Below are positions 8,022-17,809 of a stretch of DNA of 64,000 bases, piece by piece. Origin of the DNA: Myxococcales bacterium (GTDB lineage: Bacteria; Myxococcota_A; Polyangia; Nannocystales; Nannocystaceae); NCBI GenBank assembly GCA_020633335.1, contig JACKDU010000001.1:744001-808000 (forward strand), written 5' to 3'. Every line of letters begins with the position of its first letter. Position 1 is the stretch's first letter. The position numbers and the translations under genes are program-made. The notes under the pieces were generated by a model that did no database searches, was not told the DNA's origin, and saw nothing but the letters and a program-made list of their open reading frames with translations.

Positions 8022-10364
8022 ATGCCGAGACACGATGACCTCACGCGCCGCCACACGCCGAAGCGCCCCGCTCCGCCCCGCCCCGCGACGCCGCTCCGCG
8101 AGCTCGCCGGCTGGGTGACGACGCTGGCGATGATCGGCGCCGGCGGCTGCACGGACGACATGGCCTCCCTCGAGGAGTCCGACACCCACTCCGCGGCGAC
8201 GACCACCGACACGGCGGGCGTCGACGACACGAGCGCCACCGCCAGCAGCTCGGGGAGCGGTGACGCAACGGAGACCTGGGGGACCTCCGACTCGGCGGGC
8301 ACGAGCGGCACCTCGGGCACGAGCGGCACCTCGGGCACGAGCGGCACCTCGGGCACGAGCGGCACCTCGGGCACGAGCGGCACCTCGGGCACGAGCGGCA
8401 CGAGCGGCACCTCCGACGCGACCGGCACCTCCGACGGAACCGGCACCACCGGCGGCGGCCTCACGTCGACCGGCGAGAGCGGCGTCGATCCGATCTGTGG
8501 CGACGGCGTCGCCGAGGGCGATGAAGAGTGCGACGGCGACGACCTCGCGGACGCCACCTGCGTCAGCGAGGGCTTCAACAGCGGCGCGCTGACCTGCGGC
8601 GGCGGCTGCCTCCTCGACACCGCCGCCTGCAGCCTCGAGCTCATCGCCCCCGAGCTCGAGCTCTCCTTCTCGCGGATCAAGCAATTCGACTTCAGCTGGG
8701 CGCCGGTGCCGGGGGCCGACTTCTACCGCCTCTTCGAAAGCGCGACCCCGGGCGATCCCTTCGTCCAGCTCGGCGGCGTCGTCCTGAAGACGGCGACCTC
8801 GCGCGAGATGCCGCTGCACTTCCGCGCCGAGGCGAGCTACAAGCTCCAGGCCTGCAACAAGGACGGGTGCGTCGAGTCGAGCCCGGTGTCGGTGGTCGGC
8901 TCGCTCGTCGACGCGATCGGCTACGTGAAGGCCTCGACGCCCGGCTACATCGACAACTTCGGCTACTCGGTCGCGCTGAGCTCGGACGGCACGACGATGG
9001 CCGTCGGCGCCCCGCTCGAGGACAGCGCCGCCACCGGGATCAACGGCGACGAGGCCAACGACGACGCGACGAACTCGGGGGCGACCTACGTGTTCATCCG
9101 CGACGAGTTCGGCGCCTGGGCCAAGCAGGCGTACATCAAGCCCTCGAACACGCCGGCCTCGAGGCGCTTCGGCGACACCCTCGCCCTGAGCGACGACGGC
9201 GACACCCTCGCCGTCGGCGCGAGCATGGAGCAGAGCGCCGGCGTCGGGATCAACGGCGATCAGTCCGACGCCGGGCTGACCAAGGCCGGCGCGGCCTACG
9301 TCTTCACCCGCGACGGCCAGGGCGTCTGGACGCAGCAGGCCTACATTAAGGCGTCGAACACCGACATCTACGACCGCTTCGGCGGCGTCCTCGACATCAG
9401 CGGCGACGGGGACACCCTCGCCGTCGGCGCCCAATACGAGAGCAGCGCCGCCGCCGGGATCAACGGCGCTCAGCTCGACAACTCCCTCTCGTCGTCGGGC
9501 GCGGTCTACGTCTTCCGCCGCGCCCTCAACACGTGGTCGCAGGAGGCCTACATCAAGCCCCTCAACCCGGGCCAGTGGGACTACTTCGGCTTCTCGCTGG
9601 CCCTCAGCGGCGACGGGGACACCCTCGCCGTCGGCTCCAAGGGCGAGGACAGCAGCGTCGCGGGGATCAACGGCGTGCCCGACGACGCGCTGGCCAACTC
9701 TGGCGCGGTCTACGTCTTCGAGCGCGACGCCAACGAGAAGTGGTCGCAGGGCGCCTTCATCAAGGCGTCGAACCCGGACGACGGCGACAGTTTCGGCGGC
9801 AGCGTGACCCTCAGCGCCGACGGCGAGACCCTCGCGGTCAGCGCGTCCTCCGAGGAGAGCGGCGCCGCCGGGATCAACGGAGATCAGCTCGACAACTCGC
9901 TGATTTGGGCGGGCGCGGTCTATGTGTTCAGCCGCGCGGGCAAGGGGCCCTGGTCCCAGCAGGCGTACATCAAGGCGTCCAACCCCGATTCGTACGACTA
10001 CTTCGGCGCCTCCGCGGTGTTCAACCGGATGATCACCCTCAGCGATGACGGCGACGTGCTCGTCGTCGCGTCGGGCGACGAGGACAGCGCCGCCGTCGGG
10101 ATCAACGGCGACCAGCTCGACAACTCCTCGAGCGGGAGCGGCGCGATCTATGTCTTCGTGCGCGACGAGCTCGACACGTGGAGCCAGCGGACCTACGTGA
10201 AGTCGATTGCGATGAAGGGCGGCATCGGCGTCACGGTCGCCGTGGATGGCTCCGGAGAGATCCTCGCCGTGGGCGCCCACGCCGACAGCGGGGGCGGGAG
10301 CGGCCTCAACACGTTCCCATACAACAAGGGGACCGCGGGCGCGGGCGCGGTGCTCCTCTACTGA
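8022..10364 (+). CDS. Surface lipoprotein with seven FG-GAP propeller repeats
   Basis: A 780-residue secreted protein. ATG 8022 follows GGAGAAG and gives an N-terminus with a hydrophobic segment and a possible lipobox (MIGAGGC). After that comes a low-complexity Ser/Gly/Thr stalk (about residues 45-150), a cysteine-rich segment (CGDGVAEGDEECDGDD ... CGGGC), a fibronectin-III-like segment (FSWAPVPGADFYRLFES), and seven repeats of about 68 residues. Each repeat follows the pattern FG..LALS.DGDTLAVGA....S...GINGDQ......GA.YVF.R....W.Q.AYIK. Seven FG-GAP-type blades would close a complete beta-propeller, as in integrin alpha heads. The role is probably adhesion or ligand binding at the surface. 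Confidence 0.85.
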   Translation: MPRHDDLTRRHTPKRPAPPRPATPLRELAGWVTTLAMIGAGGCTDDMASLEESDTHSAATTTDTAGVDDTSATASSSGSGDATETWGTSDSAGTSGTSGTSGTSGTSGTSGTSGTSGTSGTSGTSGTSGTSDATGTSDGTGTTGGGLTSTGESGVDPICGDGVAEGDEECDGDDLADATCVSEGFNSGALTCGGGCLLDTAACSLELIAPELELSFSRIKQFDFSWAPVPGADFYRLFESATPGDPFVQLGGVVLKTATSREMPLHFRAEASYKLQACNKDGCVESSPVSVVGSLVDAIGYVKASTPGYIDNFGYSVALSSDGTTMAVGAPLEDSAATGINGDEANDDATNSGATYVFIRDEFGAWAKQAYIKPSNTPASRRFGDTLALSDDGDTLAVGASMEQSAGVGINGDQSDAGLTKAGAAYVFTRDGQGVWTQQAYIKASNTDIYDRFGGVLDISGDGDTLAVGAQYESSAAAGINGAQLDNSLSSSGAVYVFRRALNTWSQEAYIKPLNPGQWDYFGFSLALSGDGDTLAVGSKGEDSSVAGINGVPDDALANSGAVYVFERDANEKWSQGAFIKASNPDDGDSFGGSVTLSADGETLAVSASSEESGAAGINGDQLDNSLIWAGAVYVFSRAGKGPWSQQAYIKASNPDSYDYFGASAVFNRMITLSDDGDVLVVASGDEDSAAVGINGDQLDNSSSGSGAIYVFVRDELDTWSQRTYVKSIAMKGGIGVTVAVDGSGEILAVGAHADSGGGSGLNTFPYNKGTAGAGAVLLY
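8307..8396 (+). repeat. Five perfect 18-bp tandem repeats
   Basis: The unit GGCACCTCGGGCACGAGC is repeated five times without change, with partial units on both sides. It encodes the Gly-Thr-Ser stalk of the FG-GAP lipoprotein. The unit is a multiple of three, so slippage would change stalk length in whole hexapeptides and keep the frame. Confidence 0.95.
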
Positions 10365-10514
10365 CGGGGCGCGCGATCGCGGGAGCGCGGCGCGATGGAT
10401 GGTCGTCGAGGCCTCGGCGAGCGCCCTGACGGCGGCGCTCGCCGGCCCCCCGGCCGCTTGCCATCGGCCGGGGCGCCGCAGGATCCTGGTGTCCTGCCCT
10501 CGGAGGCCCCGTCG

Positions 10515-12068
10515 ATGCCCAAGCTCCGCCACATCACCCCGATCGCCTGCGCGCTCATTCTCCTCGCCGCATGCGGCGACGACTCGACCGCGTCGAGCTC
10601 CGAGACCGCGACGGCCTCGGCGACCGCGACCTCGACCGCGACCTCGACCGCGAGCGCGAGCGCGAGCGCGAGCGCGAGCGCCGGCACCGAGACCCAGAGC
10701 GGCGGCGACTCGGCCACTGGCACATCCCAGGGCAGCGTCAGCGCCACCGACTCGAGCACCTCGGGCTCGACCTCGGCCTCGACCTCCGACGCCAGCGCGG
10801 CGGCGACGGACACCACCACCTCGGGGGTCGGCTGCGGCGTCTGCGATCAGCCCAACCAGGCCTGCGTCGACGACGTCTGCGTCGCGCTCTGCCAGGGCCA
10901 GGACCCCGACCCCTGCGGCCCCGATCAGGTCTGCGACGTGATCTCGGGCGAGTGCAAGGACGTCGACGCGCCCTGCACCCTCGCCGGCCCCGCCGAGGCC
11001 TGCGGTGCGGTGGTCTGCGGGCCCGGCTCGGTCTGCGACGGCGTCGGCGAGTGCCTGCCGATCGCCCCCTGCTCGGCGGTCGCCTGCACCGACGGCGGCG
11101 AGTGCTGGGGCGACGCCTGCTCCTGCACCCGCGAGAAGGAGTGCGACGAGGCCCCGGCTGATCTCCTCAACGGGCCCTTCTCCGAGATGATCGCCGGCCT
11201 CGACTTCGCCGACGACTGCACCGCCTGGATGGTCACGCTCCGCGACGGCGTCGACTACCTCCGCCGCCTCCGGCCCGACGGCGAGCTGACCGAATGGCCA
11301 GGTGTGTCCAACCTCGACATGGGCGAGGTCAAGGTCCTCCGCCGCCTCACCGTCCCCCAGGCCAAGGCGCCGCCCCCGTGGACCAGCGAGCCGCCGCCGC
11401 CCCCGAAGCCGGTCGAGGGCTACGGCGAGGTCGCCCTCACCTACATCTGCTGCGCCAATTGCGGCTGCGCCCAGAACCCGCCGCAGGGCGTCGCCCGCCT
11501 GGTCGAGGAGGACATGAACCAGCCGCTGCCGATCGTCATCACCGCGACCACCACCCAGGGGAACGGGCCCTTCATGAGCAAGCTCTTCGACGCCGGCCCG
11601 CAGGGGCTCACCTGGGGCGAGGATCGGGTCTTGTACGTCGGCAACACCACCGCCAACGGCGAGCTCAACTCGGCCGATCTCGAGAAGGCGACCCAGCAGC
11701 TCGAGACCACCTTCGCGGCCCGGGTGACCGCCGCCGCCGCGATCTCGCCGGTCCACCTCCTGGTCGCCCTCGAGGGCGGCGAGCTCCAGCGCTTCAACAC
11801 CCTGACCAAGGAGGCGACGCTGGTCCTCGACCTCGACGCCGACGTCACCAGCCTGAGCCACGACAAGTTCTCGGGGCTGGTCTACGCCGGCCTCTCGACC
11901 CTCGAGATCGTGGCGATCCAGCCCTTCAAGGGCGAGGTCATGCCCTTCGACACGATGCCGGGCAAGGGCCGGGTCGCGGTCTCGCCGAGCGGGCGGCTCT
12001 GGTTCATGCCGGTGAAGTACATCCAGGCCGGGACGCTGGTGTCGTTCGATCTGCCGAACGAGCTCTGA
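10515..12068 (+). CDS. Cysteine-rich lipoprotein, C-terminal propeller-like region
   Basis: A 517-residue protein with a clear lipoprotein signal (ITPIACALILLAAC, lipobox LAAC). ATG 10515 has GGAGG 8 nt upstream. The mature protein begins with a Ser/Thr/Ala stalk of about 80 residues. A cysteine-rich domain follows (CGVCDQPNQACVDD, then CGPDQVCDVISGECKD, to about residue 215). The C-terminal 300 residues look like beta-propeller strands (SKLFDAGPQGLTWGEDRVLYV, then LLVALEGGELQRFN). A short CCANCGC cluster sits near residue 315. No enzyme motif is visible. It shares its architecture with the lipoproteins before and after it and converges on 12073 with only 4 bp between stops. Confidence 0.75.
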   Translation: MPKLRHITPIACALILLAACGDDSTASSSETATASATATSTATSTASASASASASAGTETQSGGDSATGTSQGSVSATDSSTSGSTSASTSDASAAATDTTTSGVGCGVCDQPNQACVDDVCVALCQGQDPDPCGPDQVCDVISGECKDVDAPCTLAGPAEACGAVVCGPGSVCDGVGECLPIAPCSAVACTDGGECWGDACSCTREKECDEAPADLLNGPFSEMIAGLDFADDCTAWMVTLRDGVDYLRRLRPDGELTEWPGVSNLDMGEVKVLRRLTVPQAKAPPPWTSEPPPPPKPVEGYGEVALTYICCANCGCAQNPPQGVARLVEEDMNQPLPIVITATTTQGNGPFMSKLFDAGPQGLTWGEDRVLYVGNTTANGELNSADLEKATQQLETTFAARVTAAAAISPVHLLVALEGGELQRFNTLTKEATLVLDLDADVTSLSHDKFSGLVYAGLSTLEIVAIQPFKGEVMPFDTMPGKGRVAVSPSGRLWFMPVKYIQAGTLVSFDLPNEL

Positions 12069-12072
12069 AGGG

Positions 12073-13257
12073 CTAGTCGCCCGCGACCTCGAGGAGAAGC
12101 GCCGCGTTCGGCGTCCGCTCCTCGCGAAACGCGACCAGCACCCGGCCGTCGTGGGCGGCGATCCGCGTCTGCTTGGGGCCGACCGGGTTGGTGATCCCGC
12201 CGCTCTCGACGATCATGGCGTCGTCGAGGGGGCGGCTGCGGACGCCGGCGGCGTCGATCGTCACGAGGTCGCGGAGGCCGGCGTTCGGGTCGGTGAGCGA
12301 CGAGATCCGGACGCCGACCACCACCCCCGGGCGGGCGCCGTCGCTGCTGAGATCGGTGAGCGCACCCTCGAGGGTCGCGCGGGTCGTGAGGGCGCCGCCG
12401 CGGTCGTCGAGGACGCTCCCCTCGGCGAGGGTCGCGGCCGCGAGGACGGCCGCGCCGTCGCCGGCGACCGCGAGGCGGACGACCTCGGGGCCGCTGGCGA
12501 GGAGCTCCGGGAGCTCGCTCGTCGCCCAGGCGCCGCCGCTGAGGCGGGCGATCGTCAGGAGGCGGTCGCTGGGGTCGATCGAGCCGCGGAAGCCGACGAG
12601 GCGGGTCGAGGGGCCGGCGCCGGCGAGCTCGGCGTTGGTGAAGGCGCCCGCGAGCGGGGCGGCGAGCGGCTCCCAGGTGGCGCCGCTCCAGCGCTCGACG
12701 ACGACCTCGAGGTCGCCCTTGGGGTAGGCGAGGAGCGGCGCGCCGTCGACGACCTGCAGCGTCGCCCGGCGGTTGACGAGGCCGACGTCGGCGGCCGCCC
12801 GCGGGAGCGCGACGAAGGCCGCGTCGTCGCCGTCGCGGCACCAGAGGTGGATCCCGACCTCGCCGAGGAACATCCACGCGCCGACGCAGAGGGTGGCGCC
12901 GTCGCTGGCGAGGAGCGGCTGCTCGAGCGATTGCGCGGTCATCGGCGCGGCCTCGACGTCGACGAACGCGCCGGCGCCCGCCGACGACTCGCCGCGGAGG
13001 TAGAGGCGGCCGTTGGAGGTGTAGGCCCAGTAGCCCCGGGCGCCGTGAAAGGCGACCGCGACCCCGGTGGTCGGCCAGGTGACCTCGGCGACGTCGACGA
13101 CCCGGGCGGGCGCAGGCCCCTCGCCGCCGGTGCCCGCGGAGCCGCTCCCGCTCGCGTCGCTCGCGCCCTCGCTCCCGCTCGTCGCTGGCCCGCCGGCGCA
13201 CGCGAGGAGGAGGGCGAGCGAGAGGGTGAGGGGGCGACGAACGGAGGCCGGACGCAT
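12073..13257 (-). CDS. Lipoprotein of unknown function
   Basis: A 394-residue lipoprotein with signal peptide RRPLTLSLALLLAC and lipobox LLAC, then a short Gly/Ser/Ala linker. The mature part has repeated beta-strand-like segments containing GA...Y, LYLRGESS and WSGATWEPL motifs, which suggest a beta-propeller, but no family could be assigned. ATG 13257 gives the usual signal-peptide length. An in-frame ATG at 13275 is almost as good, and neither has a clear ribosome binding site. The product is probably anchored in the outer or inner membrane. Confidence 0.65.
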   Translation of the reverse strand: MRPASVRRPLTLSLALLLACAGGPATSGSEGASDASGSGSAGTGGEGPAPARVVDVAEVTWPTTGVAVAFHGARGYWAYTSNGRLYLRGESSAGAGAFVDVEAAPMTAQSLEQPLLASDGATLCVGAWMFLGEVGIHLWCRDGDDAAFVALPRAAADVGLVNRRATLQVVDGAPLLAYPKGDLEVVVERWSGATWEPLAAPLAGAFTNAELAGAGPSTRLVGFRGSIDPSDRLLTIARLSGGAWATSELPELLASGPEVVRLAVAGDGAAVLAAATLAEGSVLDDRGGALTTRATLEGALTDLSSDGARPGVVVGVRISSLTDPNAGLRDLVTIDAAGVRSRPLDDAMIVESGGITNPVGPKQTRIAAHDGRVLVAFREERTPNAALLLEVAGD

Positions 13258-13326
13258 GGCGTGGAGGCGGAGCATAGCCGCGTCCACGCCGCCACGCCGC
13301 CACGCCGCGGGCCTCGGCGGTGCGCG

Positions 13327-16008
13327 CTAGCGCGCCCGCTTGAGGAGGAGCAGCAGCGCCGGCAGGACCAGGATGCTCGCCGCCAGGCAGGTGGCGATGC
13401 CGATCACCATCGAGAGCCCGAGCGAGAGCATCGCCCCGTGCTTGCCGAGCATCAGCGCGGCGAAGCCGACCATCGTCGTCAGGGCCGAGATGATCACCGC
13501 CGAGCCGGTCCCCCGGAGGAGGTCGTCGAGCGACGCGATCCCGTGGATCTTCGCGCTCTCCTCCGCCCGGTGCATCAGGTGGACGCCGAAGGCGGTGCCG
13601 ATCCCGAGGACCAGCGGCAGGCAGACGATGTTGGCGACGTTGAAGGGGATCCCGACGGCGGCCATCAGGCCGACCATCCAGAGCCAGCCGAGGAGCGTCG
13701 GCACCAGCGCGAGGGCGGCGTTGCGGATCCCGCGGAAGTCGATGATCAGGAGGAGGAGGATGAGCCCGGCGGCGAGCCCGGCCGCCCGCCGGAAGCCGGA
13801 GACGATCATCACCTCGTGGAGGTGGCTGTTGATCGCCAGGCCCGAGACCTCGGGGTCGATCGCCTCGAGGTCGGCGGTGAACTTCTCGGCGACCGGCCCG
13901 GTCCAGAACGCGCCCGCCGGGATCGCGTAGAGCGCGAGCGCCTTGCCGTCCTTCGAGACGAAGCGCTCGCGGAGGAGCGCCGGCAGGTCCTCGGGGGCGT
14001 AGGCGCCGCGATCGGCGACGTCCTTCGCGGTCGTCAGCGCCCGCCGGAGGAGGTCGGCGAGCATCGGCTCGATCGCGGCGAGGCGCGCCTTCTCGGCCTC
14101 GCCGGCGCCCTCGAGGCGCTTTCGGAGGCTGATGAAGGCCTCCTTGGCCGCGTCGACGTCGGCGGTCGGCTGCCCCGCCTGGGCGAGCGCGAAGTGGATC
14201 TCGTCGAAGGCGTCGATCACCCCGCGGAGCTTGGGGATCACCTCCTCCGGCGTGGTCTTGCGGGCCGCCAGGCGGTCGAAGTCGACCGGCCGGGCGAAGA
14301 GCTTCAGCCCCTCGCGGAGGGCGGCGAGGCGGGACGGATCGAGGGGCGGGAGGAGGTCGGTCGCGGTCTGGACCCCGGCGACCGAGTCGAGCGCCCGCAC
14401 CTTCTCGGCCATCGCCCGCGCCTCCTCGATCCCGGGGGCCGAGAGGTTGGCGTACATCGGGCTCATCGTCGGATCCGGTTCGAGGACGTCGAGGGCGATC
14501 ACGCTCTCGGCGGTGGTCGGCAGGAAGTCGAAGGTCCGGGAGTTGAAGCGGATCTGCGGGAGGGCGATCGCCCCGGCGACGGCGAGGACGACCGCGAGGC
14601 CGACGAGGACCGCCTTGGTCCGGCGGATCATCCCGGGGACCCGGGCGATCCCCGGGGCCTCGGGCGAGATCGTCGCCGCCGCCTTGGTCGTCCGCGAGAG
14701 GAGCGCGGGGAAGGAGATCAGCGTCGCGCCGACGATCACCGCGAGGCCGATCGCGGTGATCACCCCGAGCTGGGAGTAGGCGGTGAAGTCGGTGGTCGTG
14801 GTCGTCAGGAAGGCGACCGCGGTGATCACCGCGGCGCTGAGGATCCCGGGCCCGGTGTGGACCACCGCCCGCCGGATCGCCTCGCCGACCTCGGTGCCGC
14901 TCCGCCGCTCCTCGTTGATCCGCGAGAGGACGTGGACCGAGAAGTCGATCCCGAGGCCGAGGAGGACCGAGATGAAGCTGGCGGTGATCAGGTTGAGGCC
15001 GCCGTAGAGGAGCTTGACGATCCCGAGCGAGATCACGGTGCCGCCGAAGAGGGGCATCAGCGCGAGGATCGTCTGCCGCAGCGAGCGGAAGAGGAGGAGG
15101 CAGAGGAGGAGGATCCCGATCGCCGAGGCGGCGCTGGTGATCAGGAGGCTGACCTTGAGGATGTCGTCCTCGTCGACCGTGAGCGCCGGCAGGCCGGTGA
15201 GGCGGGCGACGATCCCCTCGGGGGCGTCGGCGAGGACCGCGTCGCGGCGGGCGCGGATTCCCTCGATGAGCGGGCGCAGCGTCTTCGAGTCGTCGCTCGC
15301 CAGCTCCGGGAACATCGTGATCACGTGGTTCTGGCCGTCGGCCGTGATCAGGTAGCCGCGGCGGTCGAGGTCCTTGCGGCCGAGCTCCTCGCCGAACTCG
15401 AGGTCGGCGAGGGGGTCGCCGCCGTCGAGGTAGGTCTCAAAGGTCGCGGCGATCCCGGCCATCCCCTTGAAGGCCTTGGCCATCTCCTCGGGGGTCGCGC
15501 TCGCCTCGCCCTCGAGGCCGGCGCTGAGCTGATCCCCGAGCGCGCCGATCCACGCCGGGATCCCGCCCTCGATCGTGGCCGCGACGTCGATCCCGGGCGG
15601 CAGCTGCTTGGCCGCCTCGGCGAGGACGTCGGGGCGCTGGAGGAGGAGGACCTCGGCGGCGTCGGCGGGGCCGGTGCGGGCGAGGACCCGCCCGTGGAGC
15701 TCGGGGATCGCGTCGAGCTCGCGGCTCAGGCTGTCGACCACCTTCTGGCGGGCCTCCGGGGTGCCGCCGCTGATCACCATGGTCGGCGCGTCGGGGGTGC
15801 CGAAGCGCTCGAAGAAGCGGAACATCCGGGCCTGGTGGGGCTCGTCGTCGGCGACCAGGCCGTAGCGCGAGGTGCTCACCGTCATCGACGGGATCAGCGC
15901 GCCGGCGCCGACGATCAGGGCCGCGGTGACGAAGAGGAGGCTGCGGGGGTAGCGGAGGGAGAAGCCCGCGAGGGTCCCGAAGACGCGCTCGTGAATTGTG
16001 CCGGCCAT
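13327..16008 (-). CDS. RND/MMPL family exporter
   Basis: An 893-residue polytopic membrane protein. It has one N-terminal helix (about 20-40), a periplasmic loop of about 190 residues, a block of helices (about 235-400: LLITSASAIGILLLCLLLF, then GIVKLLYGGLNLITASFISV with GLGIDFSVHVLSR), a second large loop, and a mirrored C-terminal block (LAAGLILLLLIIDFRGIRNA, then LVLGIGTAFGVHLMHR). The two sterol-sensing-like halves with G.G.DF/G.AFG..L motifs are those of the RND superfamily, MMPL or HpnN type, which export lipids such as hopanoids using the proton gradient. No membrane-fusion or outer-membrane partner lies next to it. The cargo is unknown; a lipid is the best guess. Confidence 0.85.
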   Translation of the reverse strand: MAGTIHERVFGTLAGFSLRYPRSLLFVTAALIVGAGALIPSMTVSTSRYGLVADDEPHQARMFRFFERFGTPDAPTMVISGGTPEARQKVVDSLSRELDAIPELHGRVLARTGPADAAEVLLLQRPDVLAEAAKQLPPGIDVAATIEGGIPAWIGALGDQLSAGLEGEASATPEEMAKAFKGMAGIAATFETYLDGGDPLADLEFGEELGRKDLDRRGYLITADGQNHVITMFPELASDDSKTLRPLIEGIRARRDAVLADAPEGIVARLTGLPALTVDEDDILKVSLLITSAASAIGILLLCLLLFRSLRQTILALMPLFGGTVISLGIVKLLYGGLNLITASFISVLLGLGIDFSVHVLSRINEERRSGTEVGEAIRRAVVHTGPGILSAAVITAVAFLTTTTTDFTAYSQLGVITAIGLAVIVGATLISFPALLSRTTKAAATISPEAPGIARVPGMIRRTKAVLVGLAVVLAVAGAIALPQIRFNSRTFDFLPTTAESVIALDVLEPDPTMSPMYANLSAPGIEEARAMAEKVRALDSVAGVQTATDLLPPLDPSRLAALREGLKLFARPVDFDRLAARKTTPEEVIPKLRGVIDAFDEIHFALAQAGQPTADVDAAKEAFISLRKRLEGAGEAEKARLAAIEPMLADLLRRALTTAKDVADRGAYAPEDLPALLRERFVSKDGKALALYAIPAGAFWTGPVAEKFTADLEAIDPEVSGLAINSHLHEVMIVSGFRRAAGLAAGLILLLLIIDFRGIRNAALALVPTLLGWLWMVGLMAAVGIPFNVANIVCLPLVLGIGTAFGVHLMHRAEESAKIHGIASLDDLLRGTGSAVIISALTTMVGFAALMLGKHGAMLSLGLSMVIGIATCLAASILVLPALLLLLKRAR

Positions 16009-16163
16009 GACGCGAACGGCGGCCGGGGGAGGGCGCGCCGGGGGCGAGAGTAGGCGGGGGGCCGCGAGGCGGCAATCTCTCGATGATCTCGGCCCCTTGC
16101 CGGTCCGGAGGGCCCCCGCCGGGTGTGTCCTGGGTCACATCCAGGGCCGGGGGCGCGCGCGGA

Positions 16164-16997
16164 TCAGCAGTTGGGGCACTCGCAGGCGATCCCGTCGGCG
16201 ACGTCGTGGCAGACCGTGTGGGGCGGTGAGGCCAGGCAGATCGACTCCGCGCAGGCGCAGGTCGCCGGCCCCTCGCCGCAATCCCAGGGGAGGGGCTCGC
16301 AGAGGACGTAGGCGCCCTTCTGGAGCTTGGCGACGCAGGTCAGGTCGGGGGCGTCGCAGGCCGCGCACTCGGGCGCCCAGTCGCAGGCCTCGGCGGGCAC
16401 GCAGTGGCCGGTCCAGCACTTGCCGTTGCCGTCGTCGACGACGCTGGCGACGGTCCCCGGGGCGCACTCCGGGGGCAGCGACTTGCAGGTGACGCCGAGC
16501 GGGTTGCAGGTGGTCTTTTCGAAGGTGCAGCGGCCGAAGCGGCAGACCGCCTTGGCGTCGGCGAGGCCGATCGCGTCGCAGCTCGGCTGGAGGCAGTCGA
16601 GGTCGCAGGCGGGCGGCTCCTCGCCGACGTGGTGGGGGTCGCAGGCGCAGCAGTCGTTTTGCAGGACGCACTCGCCGTCGTCGACGCAGGGGGTGGGCGG
16701 GGCGACGCCGGTGGTCCCGGTGCTGCCGCTGGTCTCGCCGCCGCTCGAGGAGGTCCCACCGCTCGAGGAGCCGCCGCTGCTGGAGCCGCTCGAGCTCGAG
16801 GCGGTGCCGGTCGACCCGCTGCCGCCGCCGCTCGTCGAGCCGGCCGTGCTGCCGCTGCCGGAGCTCCCCTCGCTCGTGCTCGACGAGGTCGCGCCGCTCG
16901 TCGACGAGGTCGCGCTCGTGGTCGCGGCGCCGTCGTCCCCGCAGGCGAGCGGGAGAGCGACGAGGAGGAGGGCGAGGATAGGGTAGGAGATGCGCAT
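16164..16997 (-). CDS. Cysteine-rich lipoprotein
   Basis: A 277-residue protein starting at ATG 16997, giving the lipoprotein signal MRISYPILALLLVALPLAC. A Ser/Thr/Gly-rich stalk covers about residues 28-100. The C-terminal half has some 20 cysteines in patterns such as CVDDGECVLQNDCCACDP and CDWAPECAACDAPDLTC, so it is probably a disulphide-rich extracellular domain. No known family was recognised beyond resemblance to other myxobacterial cysteine-rich lipoproteins. A 99-bp in-frame upstream extension has no signal-peptide sense and is rejected. Confidence 0.7.
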   Translation of the reverse strand: MRISYPILALLLVALPLACGDDGAATTSATSSTSGATSSSTSEGSSGSGSTAGSTSGGGSGSTGTASSSSGSSSGGSSSGGTSSSGGETSGSTGTTGVAPPTPCVDDGECVLQNDCCACDPHHVGEEPPACDLDCLQPSCDAIGLADAKAVCRFGRCTFEKTTCNPLGVTCKSLPPECAPGTVASVVDDGNGKCWTGHCVPAEACDWAPECAACDAPDLTCVAKLQKGAYVLCEPLPWDCGEGPATCACAESICLASPPHTVCHDVADGIACECPNC

Positions 16998-17065
16998 CGC
17001 CGGAGGATAGCGGCCCGCTCGGGGCGACGCCCGCGAAAGTCCGGCGCGGCGCGCTGCGGCGCTGG

Positions 17066-17683
17066 CTAGTCGGGCCAGGCGCTCGAGGGCTGGCAATTGT
17101 CGACGTGGATCTCATCGATCCGGCCGTCGTTGGGGATGTAGACCTGGTTGGTCGCCGACTTCGGGTACGAGGGGCCGGTCTCGCAGGCCGCGCTCTGGCC
17201 GGGGCCGATCACGAAGCGGGCGCCGATCTTGAGCTCGCAGACGACGAGGCGATCGAGGCGGCTCCACTCCTCGCAGACCGCGTTGGCCTCGCGGTAGCTC
17301 TCGCGGCTCTCGCCGGGCGGCGCGAAGGACCACCAGGTCCCGAGCTCGGTGTAGTCCTTCTCGGAGTTCCACACCCGGTAGACGGTGATCGACGACCTGG
17401 CCTCAAAGACCTGTCCCATGCAGAGGGAGCCGCGCTCGCTCTCGCCGAGCGCCCGCTCCAGGAGGGGATCGACGACCGCCGGATCGGTGACCGGCACCGC
17501 CCCGGAGGGGGGCGCGTCGATCTGACCGACGCACGCGACCCCGTCGAGCGGACCGAGGGTCGAGGGCTCGTCGCCGACGGCGTTGGCGTCCTCCGGGGGC
17601 GCGACCGCCGGGGCGTTCCGCGGGCCGCAGGCGACGAGGGTGAGGGTGAGCGCGAGGGTGAGCCGGCGGACGAGGAGGGCCAC
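17066..17683 (-). CDS. Small lipoprotein of unknown function
   Basis: A 205-residue protein with an N-terminal signal (RRLTLALTLTLVAC, lipobox LVAC) followed by a short Pro/Ala linker. The mature part contains six cysteines and a motif-rich stretch (YRVWNSEKDYTELGTWWSFAPP), but no family was recognised. It lies 68 bp upstream of the lipoprotein at 16164 on the same strand and may share a transcript with it. Confidence 0.65.
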   Translation of the reverse strand: MALLVRRLTLALTLTLVACGPRNAPAVAPPEDANAVGDEPSTLGPLDGVACVGQIDAPPSGAVPVTDPAVVDPLLERALGESERGSLCMGQVFEARSSITVYRVWNSEKDYTELGTWWSFAPPGESRESYREANAVCEEWSRLDRLVVCELKIGARFVIGPGQSAACETGPSYPKSATNQVYIPNDGRIDEIHVDNCQPSSAWPD

Positions 17684-17809
17684 CGGAGGACGCTATCAGG
17701 TCGCCGCGCCGATCGACATCCGCGGGTCGCCGACGCGAGGGGCCCGCGGAGGCGCGGTGACGCGCCCCCCAAGCTGGGCCCTGGACGCCGCGGCGCCGAC
17801 CTCAGCGGC

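Noticed and set aside
8307..8396. CRISPR-like tandem repeats
   Set aside because: Units of 18 bp follow one another without spacers and lie inside a coding stalk.
4821..11861. Minus-strand open frame of 2346 codons
   Set aside because: It lies opposite the kinase and two lipoprotein genes, is Arg/Ala/Gly/Asp-biased and has no domain. It exists because stop codons are rare in this GC-rich antisense frame.
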